The translations under genes were made by a program, and so were the position numbers. The notes under the pieces were generated by a model, which saw only the letters and a program-made list of their open reading frames with translations, made no database searches and was not told where the DNA came from. Positions 59,001 to 64,000 of a stretch of 64,000 nucleotides of DNA are shown one piece after another. Every line of letters starts with the position of its first letter. Position 1 is the stretch's first letter. This stretch comes from Lunularia cruciata (lineage: Eukaryota > Streptophyta > Marchantiopsida > Lunulariales > Lunulariaceae), in the NCBI GenBank assembly GCA_948567375.1, contig OX419762.1, positions 501,001-565,000 of the forward strand, written 5' to 3'.

Positions 59001-60923
59001 CGCCAATTCTTGGGAATGGTTGGGTACTATAGGAGGTTCATCTTCTCATTTTCCAACAAGGCTTATGCATTGACCATCTACATGAACAAGGGTGTAGATT
59101 ACATGGTGATTTTGGAAGACAAGGAGGCTCTCAAAGCTTTTGAGGAGCTCAAGCAATCCCTTGTTGTAGCTCCAATTCTTGCTAAACCTGATTGGAGTAA
59201 GCCTTTCATCCTCTACACTGATGCTTCTAATGTAGCTATAGGATGCACTCTTAGTCAATTAGACCAAGATGGGCATGATCATCCAATAGCTTATGCTAGT
59301 AGGCAGATGGTTTCAGCAGAGAAGAACTACTCTGTCACAGAGAGAGAAGGGTTGGCAGTGATCTTTGGTCTCAAGAAGTTTAGACACTACTTGATTGGAG
59401 GGAAAGCCACAATTGTCACGGATCACAAGGCTTTGAAGTACATCTTCAACAAGCCTAATGTTGAAGGGAGACTAGCAAGGTGGATGATTCTCTTGTCTGA
59501 GTATGACTACACAATTGAGGATAGGCCAGGAAAGAAACATGCAAATGCTGATTTGTTATCTAGAGCCTATGATCATGATGGAGATGAGCCAGTAGATGAT
59601 TCCTTCCCGGATGAGGAGCTCATGACAATCTCAGTCACTCAAGAGGTTCCAATGGAGTACAAGGAGATTGTGGATTTTGTGACAAGAGGTAACTATCCAG
59701 AAGGGATGCATGCTAGGGAGAGGAAGGCCCTTGCAGCAAGATCTAGACCTTACACAATGGTGGAGGATATTCTTTTTCACCAAGGAGCAGATGGTCTACT
59801 TCGAAGAGCAGTGGGTAAGGAAGAGTCTATCCTACTCATAAAGGAGTTTCATGAAGGTTTAGTATGTGGAGGACACTTTGCAGGAAAGGTGACTGCTTTC
59901 AAGATTCTAGATGCAGGTTACCATTGGAGAGGGATTTTCAAGGATTGTCTTGATTATTGCAAAACTTGTCATATTTGTCAAGCTTTTGCTAGAAAGTCTA
60001 CATCCACTCCACCACTTAGATCAATTCCATTGCTAGGACCCTTTGAGAAGTGGGGAATTGATTTTGTAGGACCTCTCAATAGAACCCCAAGGAACAATCG
60101 GTACATTGTGGTAGTTACTGATTACCTTACCAAGTGGGTTGAGGCTAGACCATTGAGGGACAAGAATGAAGATGAAGTGGGTAGATTTCTTTATGAACGC
60201 ATTATCACTAGGTTTGGATGCCCTTTGGAGTTGGTTTCTGATAGAGGAGGAGAGTTTACAGGAAGCATTACTACAGCCATGCTACGACATTTCTCTATCA
60301 CACATAGAGTAACTACATCCTATAAGCCAAATTCCAATGGCTTGGCAGAGAGAACCAATCAGACCTTGTGCATGATGTTGGCCAAAGATGCAGAAATGGA
60401 GGGGGCTAAACATCATTGGGACAAGAGGATTCATGCAGTTTTGTGGGAGTATAGGACAACCATGAAGACTTCCACTGGATATTCTCCATTCCAATTGGTG
60501 TATGGTATTGAGTCTACCTTACCTATTCACTTTGATCTTCCTACCTTCCAAAGCATTCATAGGAGATTGAAGAAAGCACAAGGAAGTGATGCAGAGAAGT
60601 CAAGGAAGGATCAACTCATGGAGTTGGAAGAGGCAAGAGCAGTTGCTATGGTTCGAGTGGAGCAAGCCCAAAGGAAACAAAAGGAGAGCTATGACAAGAG
60701 GCAAGGCAAGAAGAAGGTGGAGCCTTTCAAAGAAGGTGATTGGGTAATGTTGTTTGATTCCATTCGATTCAAGAGAGTACAAAAGAAGTTTTTGCCTAAG
60801 TACTTTGGACCTTTCATAGTAGAGAAGGTGTGGGGAAATTACACTTATGATCTCAAGGAGTTGGGAGGAAGACACTTTGATAGGATTAACCATGATAAGT
60901 TGAAGATGTACCATAGAAGGTAG
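56097..60923 (+). CDS. Ty3 Gag-Pol polyprotein, intact frame
   Basis: 1608 aa with no stop. Gag domain residues about 1-190; CCHC knuckle at C282, C285, H290 and C295; aspartic protease with DGGS at 502-505; reverse transcriptase with Asp829 and the FIDD box (Asp893, Asp894); RNase H with Asp1042 (YTDAS); integrase with an HHCC zinc motif and D1322, D1382 and E1418 (spacing of 35 between the last two); a GPF-type tail and no chromodomain. Gag and Pol share one frame, so no frameshift is needed. One oddity: the catalytic reverse-transcriptase motif reads GDGYSEYNQ with Glu833, where units B and C and relatives have Gly. The ATG follows a long purine-rich leader. It may be competent for movement, or impaired by Glu833. 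Confidence 0.93.
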   Translation: MGKLPVFFGKDGEDVEAFVRDFKRACIGNNERRKNEWASLLPDFFEDAALTWYESEYQKRERREGEEESWETLTSALIENFLPDESYERLMSEVTFLKQGDGEKVRVYVERVEKLESRFRIVLRKGGDDVETTMIGIGAMLTKNFVGGLRPQIRSKVRYEKPSSKVEAIKIAIRMEESLEGDESDLVVKEVVHPPQGYKYGGTSDTLVTRVAPQVVVAPVLAPPPKDPLQTITEQLADLKINVVQLWEKREVDQNVGRGPRSYGNHPYRGGQPANNFNDRNCFGCGGRGHIQRNCPNSTYHGGRGYEGANRGKEGGSETQVAPNPNKGKGIASIDVVESKYEKGECSNSKGPNLELLAQEKKRARFAEDVHSSQGFTSSKDTPMSTRSTRTSTPSTTKTPRKKLRMEDFLISKQQWNYNVLEDVGSHKANITVGQLIALNPTLRKELRGGLSSTRSKKKKKAKVPISMGVVDAKPAPWEACEYASKIDVRVNGHNIKDALVDGGSAVNAMSERLMKKLGMIPSRASTFVVSMANKQQVRPVGVMDKVVVSVMGVQNLMTFQVLKDSSYDLLLGRPWLRAARTTDRWHKGYLRIGPSNHRVTVPVTNTTNTSHSDTPSSDYWESDSEGGASSVDTSMEEETSTEEDESESDSDVYPLCAMDFAPKPEVLKDPDKSPLTLEEVERRLSTLKYGPNVTKEEKVRFEEIFRKFIHVFAFSYKDLKEVTLEEHKIEVESHARPIRQKQRRISPPISLVVKEEIDKLKEAGFIFEVENSEWVSPIVIVKKKNGKLRVCVDYKKLNAVTKKDYYPLPFIDEILEEVAGHERYSFGDGYSEYNQIKIAPEHQQLTTFTTPWGTYAFKVMPFGLCNAPATFQRFMNKVFEPFIGKFVRDFIDDFCVYGSKEEHFEHLIKVLQRLDEANASLNPEKCIFGCEEGLLLGHIISKDGIAVDPEKVRKISDLPFPSSLTKLRQFLGMVGYYRRFIFSFSNKAYALTIYMNKGVDYMVILEDKEALKAFEELKQSLVVAPILAKPDWSKPFILYTDASNVAIGCTLSQLDQDGHDHPIAYASRQMVSAEKNYSVTEREGLAVIFGLKKFRHYLIGGKATIVTDHKALKYIFNKPNVEGRLARWMILLSEYDYTIEDRPGKKHANADLLSRAYDHDGDEPVDDSFPDEELMTISVTQEVPMEYKEIVDFVTRGNYPEGMHARERKALAARSRPYTMVEDILFHQGADGLLRRAVGKEESILLIKEFHEGLVCGGHFAGKVTAFKILDAGYHWRGIFKDCLDYCKTCHICQAFARKSTSTPPLRSIPLLGPFEKWGIDFVGPLNRTPRNNRYIVVVTDYLTKWVEARPLRDKNEDEVGRFLYERIITRFGCPLELVSDRGGEFTGSITTAMLRHFSITHRVTTSYKPNSNGLAERTNQTLCMMLAKDAEMEGAKHHWDKRIHAVLWEYRTTMKTSTGYSPFQLVYGIESTLPIHFDLPTFQSIHRRLKKAQGSDAEKSRKDQLMELEEARAVAMVRVEQAQRKQKESYDKRQGKKKVEPFKEGDWVMLFDSIRFKRVQKKFLPKYFGPFIVEKVWGNYTYDLKELGGRHFDRINHDKLKMYHRR

Positions 60924-60930
60924 AGAGACC

Positions 60931-60952
60931 TTCACTTTGAGGACAAAGTGAA
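60931..60952 (+). other. conserved stem-loop before the polypurine tract (copy A)
   Basis: TTCACTTTG, AGGA, CAAAGTGAA: a perfect 9-bp stem 8 bases after the Gag-Pol stop. Kept unchanged in units B and C. Confidence 0.7.
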
Positions 60953-60962
60953 AACTTAGTCC

Positions 60963-60971
60963 GGGGGTAAA
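60963..60971 (+). other. polypurine end before the 3' LTR
   Basis: CGGGGGTAAA immediately precedes TGTAACACCC. It is short for a polypurine tract but is in the required position and is kept in units B and C. Confidence 0.6.
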
Positions 60972-61663
60972 TGTAACACCCATTTGTGCATGTGTGTGGT
61001 ATTGTGATATTTAGCTTGGTATTACAAGTACTTAAGAGATATTATTTATATAGAGATAAAGGATGGTTCTATATTAGTCATGGTTAGCTAAAGTTAGTCA
61101 TAGCTAAGATAGATGGGACCTTACTTTAGAGGAAGTAGAAAAGATGAGCACCACTATTTTGGATTTTAGTGTGTTGACTTGGTATTATTCCTAGGTGTTT
61201 GGCTTTGGGGAAAGAGTTGAGAACTCTTGGGCCCGCAAGCCTTTTTGTTTTGGATTCTTCTTTAGTCCAAGGATAGCCCATGTGAAGGAATCCTTGCTTT
61301 AGTGGTTGGGTCAAGATAAGACCACATGCTTAGGGGAATATGCCCATGTGAATGGATATTCCTTTCTACTTTTTGACTTTACTTGACTTTTAGTCTAGTA
61401 ACTTGAGTTACTACGGTAATTAGTAACTTTGGTACGTAACTATTTCACAAGTATATAAACAAGGAGTGAGGAGGTACTCATCATCCTTTCATTTGCAACT
61501 ATCTCTCTCTCATTGAGTTCTCTAGTGAGCAATGTCTTGAGTCTTGGAGTGTTAGCCTTGGAGGAGTATGATGGAGTTGGGGTTCCTTGCCTTCTTAGTC
61601 CATGGTGCGCTACCATAATAGCCATCAGAGGTTCATCCTGAGTGAGAGACAGGACGGCTCACA
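60972..61663 (+). repeat. 3' LTR of copy A
   Basis: 692 bp, read as identical to 53835-54526, followed by the GACC duplication. Confidence 0.96.
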
Positions 61664-61667
61664 GACC

Positions 61668-64000
61668 AATATTAGAGACCATGTGGATGCATTTGGTGAC
61701 TAAGTGGTGGACTTGACTAACTTGGGAGAGGACCTGAATGAGAAGCAAAAGGCATTGCACTTGTTGGGCTCCTTACTGCCATCCTAGTAGTCACTTTCAT
61801 GAGTTTTATTACACCATGAGAAAAAAAAATTGACCTTTGAAGAGGCGATAGTAGCTCTACTTACGGATGACTTGCATCAAAATGTGTTGCAACCTCAATG
61901 TCATCTTCTACTCCAGGAAATGATTTGGTTGTCCAACATGGGAGACCTTAGTGGAGGACTAATGATGGTGAGAAGGGGAAAAGCAAGGCCAAGTCCATAT
62001 CTAAGTCTAGAGGCAAGTCCAAGGAGAGGAAACATGTAGCCATGTGAAGAAGGAGTGTAAAGCTAAAGTAAAGGAATGGTAGATGAAGGCTCTTCAGCAA
62101 ACAAAGCTTATGTTGAGGAGGATATTGATCTGTTGTATGATTAGTATGATTTGTGATGTTGTGGGTATGCCCTTTGTGCCTCATCTCCTAGTATGGATAA
62201 TGAGTGGATTCTAGATTATGCTTGCTTGTACCATATATGCTATATCAAGGATTTCTTCTATTCATTTTTAACATCAAATGGTTCAAGTCTGATGGGGAAT
62301 GATCAACCTTGTCGGATTGAGAGTATTGGATCCATGAGGATTCAAATGTTTGATAGAGCTATGTGGAAGTTCAATGATGTTTAGTTCATACCTGCTTGAA
62401 GAAGAACCTGATTTCCCTTGGAGTATTGCATGCCAAAGGTCATCAATGGAGTATTGGTGATGGGGTACTTTGAGTCACTTTTGGTGGAAAGGTTACCTTG
62501 CAAGGTAACGTTCAATAGAATCTATTTGTATTGGAGTGCACTACAATGTGTGGAGAAGCCAATGTAACTAGGTCTCAGGATGGGATGATGATTTTGTGGC
62601 TTTCACGGCTAGGTCATTTGAGTGAGAAGGGTTTGGTTGTCTTGAAAAGAAATGGCTTGCTATCTGGCTTGAAGACTATGAAGTTGGATTTTTGTGAGCA
62701 TTGTATCTTTGGAAAATAGAACAGATTTATTTTTGGAGTGGGGACCCATAGTTCCAAGGGTCTATTCAAGTATGTACATAGTGATGTGTGAGGACCATCT
62801 CCTACACCCTCACACTCTGGAAAATTTTACTATGTAACATTTATTGATTATTACTTGAGGTTTGTGTGGATTTATTTCATGAACCACAAGTCTGAAGTCT
62901 TTGCCATTTTCAAGAAGTGGAAGATCCAAGTGGAGACTCAGATTGGGGAGAAGGTGAGGTGTTTGAGATCAAATAATGGCGGGGAGTATGTGTCTAGAGA
63001 ATTTCAGGCGTATTGCACAAAATAGGGGATAATTTGCCACCTTACCATAGTTTACACTCTGCATCAGAATGGTGTTGTTGAGCAGATCAATTGGATATTG
63101 TTGGAACATACACGGAGTATGTTGAGTGAATCAAAGTTGACACATGAGTTTTGGGCAAAAGCTATCAACATAGCAACATGTATGGTAAATATTTCTCCAT
63201 CTAATGCAATCAACTTCAAGACGTCATTTGAGTTGAGGCATCAGCAACCAGATGATTATGGTAGATTGAAGATATTTGGTTGTGATGCATATTCACTCGC
63301 ACCTAAGGAGAATAGGTGAAAGTTGGATGCTAAGTCAAAGAAATGTGTTTTACTTGGTTATGCAAATGGAGTGAAAGCTTATAGGTTATGGGATCCAATA
63401 ACGTGTAAGGTTGTGGTCAGCAGGGATGTTTCCTTTAATGAATCTAGATCATTCAAGGAGTGGGAGAATGTTCAAGCTCCCTACACTGACAAAGGCAAGT
63501 CTCTCACCTTGGATCTAGTTGAGAGGAAGATTGATCACTTAAGTGATGAGGAAGAAGGATGTGCTCTTATAGTAGAGCAAGTTCTTGAGAAGCAAGAACA
63601 ATTGGAGCAACAAAATGTGCTAGGTCAGTCCTAATTTGGACCTACACATGGAGATCAAGCAAAGATTTCATCTAGGAGGTCATCAAGGTGTGTTAGTCAA
63701 GCTCCAAATAGATATGGTATGTGGATTGATTCAACAAAGTTGTTGGATAATGACTTGACTTTTAGGGATGATGCTCATGCTTTGGTTTTGGAAGAAGGTG
63801 AACTCTCATCCTACAAGGAAGCATGTTCTTCTAGTGAAAAGGATGAGTGGTTTGGTTCTATGGAGAGGGAGATGGAATCCTTGAGGGATAACAAAACTTG
63901 TTAGGTTACCTAAGGATCAACAAGTGATAGATTGCAAGTGGATTTGGAAGTTGAAGGAGGGTCCTAAGGAGGGATCAAAGATCTACAAGGCTAGGTTTGT
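61668..64000 (+). pseudogene. copia gag remainder, integrase and start of reverse-transcriptase part
   Basis: After the GACC duplication the gag continues (RDHVDAF, then LTNLGEDL, then KALHLLGSLLPS). A GAG-pre-integrase segment lies at 62531-62719 (RLGHLSEKGLVVL ... CEHCIFGK). The integrase core (62760-63320) has VTFIDYYLRFVW, then LRSNNGGEYVSREF, in which the usual catalytic Asp of LRSDNGGEY is Asn, and NGVVEQ with the Glu. A C-terminal part (KSKKCVLLGYANGVKAYRLWDP) and the start of the reverse-transcriptase region (EACSSSEKDEWFGSMEREMESL, 63810-63890) follow. In-frame stops at about 62718, 62790, 63025, 63317 and 63632 and further frame breaks disable it. It continues beyond the window. Confidence 0.85.

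Larger units (their letters stand above)
53835..61663 (+). mobile_element. full-length young Ty3 element (copy A)
   Basis: 7829 bp with two 692-bp LTRs that I read as identical and a 4-bp target duplication GACC (53831-53834, 61664-61667). It has a primer-binding site, upstream ORFs, a single Gag-Pol frame, a stem-loop and a polypurine end. Identical LTRs mean recent insertion. It belongs to the same family as the 15045-32581 array. No chromodomain was seen after integrase and the primer site is tRNA-Asp-like, which fits a non-chromoviral plant Ty3 lineage; that placement is inferred. Confidence 0.95.
50927..64000 (+). mobile_element. Ty1/copia element, decayed, runs off the right edge
   Basis: The order is LTR (about 50927-51284), primer-binding site (51287-51298), a long leader (51299-53400), gag (53400-53834), an 7.8-kb Ty3 insertion (53835-61663), the rest of gag, integrase and the start of the reverse-transcriptase part. 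The gag reading continues across the Ty3 insertion once one GACC copy is removed. Stops throughout show it is dead. Gene order integrase before reverse transcriptase is typical of Ty1/copia. Confidence 0.85.

Noticed and set aside
1..64000. CRISPR arrays, tRNA genes, bacterial operons
   Set aside because: No regularly spaced short repeats, cloverleaf-like sequence or prokaryotic gene organisation was seen; the window is plant nuclear DNA.

Overview
This window is nuclear DNA of a land plant. The evidence is a xylose isomerase gene with 19 short-intron exons, an ENOD93-family gene, Ty3, Ty1 and non-LTR retroelements with plant-type tRNA primer sites, and inserts of plant-type mitochondrial 26S rRNA and nad1. 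The sequence does not fix the species; a large, repeat-rich genome such as a fern or gymnosperm would fit.

Layout. 1-3.9 kb is AT-rich with no gene seen. 3.9-15.0 kb holds copies of an unusual repeat family, here called the CC family. Its copies have TG...CA ends and 5-bp target duplications, and carry a long coiled-coil reading frame but no reverse transcriptase or integrase. Between them lies a diverged CC remnant broken by nuclear copies of mitochondrial DNA (26S rRNA core and nad1, about 7.5-8.05 kb). 15.0-32.6 kb is a minus-strand chain LTR-internal-LTR-internal-LTR of one Ty3 family; the outer unit is decayed and carries a nested, nearly complete CC element (24178-27685). 32.6-39.5 kb is decayed repeat DNA with a broken LINE-type reverse transcriptase.

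39.6-49 kb is a gene island with almost no transposon sequence: an intronless secreted class-3 lipase (+), a complete xylose isomerase gene (-, 480 aa), and an ENOD93-like gene (+) whose start lies 829 bp from that of the isomerase in divergent orientation. These appear to be ordinary host genes, not a functional cluster.

50.9 kb to the right edge is a decayed Ty1/copia element. Its leader holds antisense host-gene debris (the end of an NPF transporter and an unidentified piece). A young, full-length Ty3 element (53835-61663) interrupts its gag; that element has two 692-bp LTRs that read as identical, a GACC target duplication and one uninterrupted 1608-aa Gag-Pol. The same Ty3 family makes the 15-32 kb array. 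All copies carry extra reading frames upstream of gag, including a 157-aa zinc-knuckle protein.

The best candidates for something undescribed are the CC family and the additional 5' proteins of the Ty3 family.
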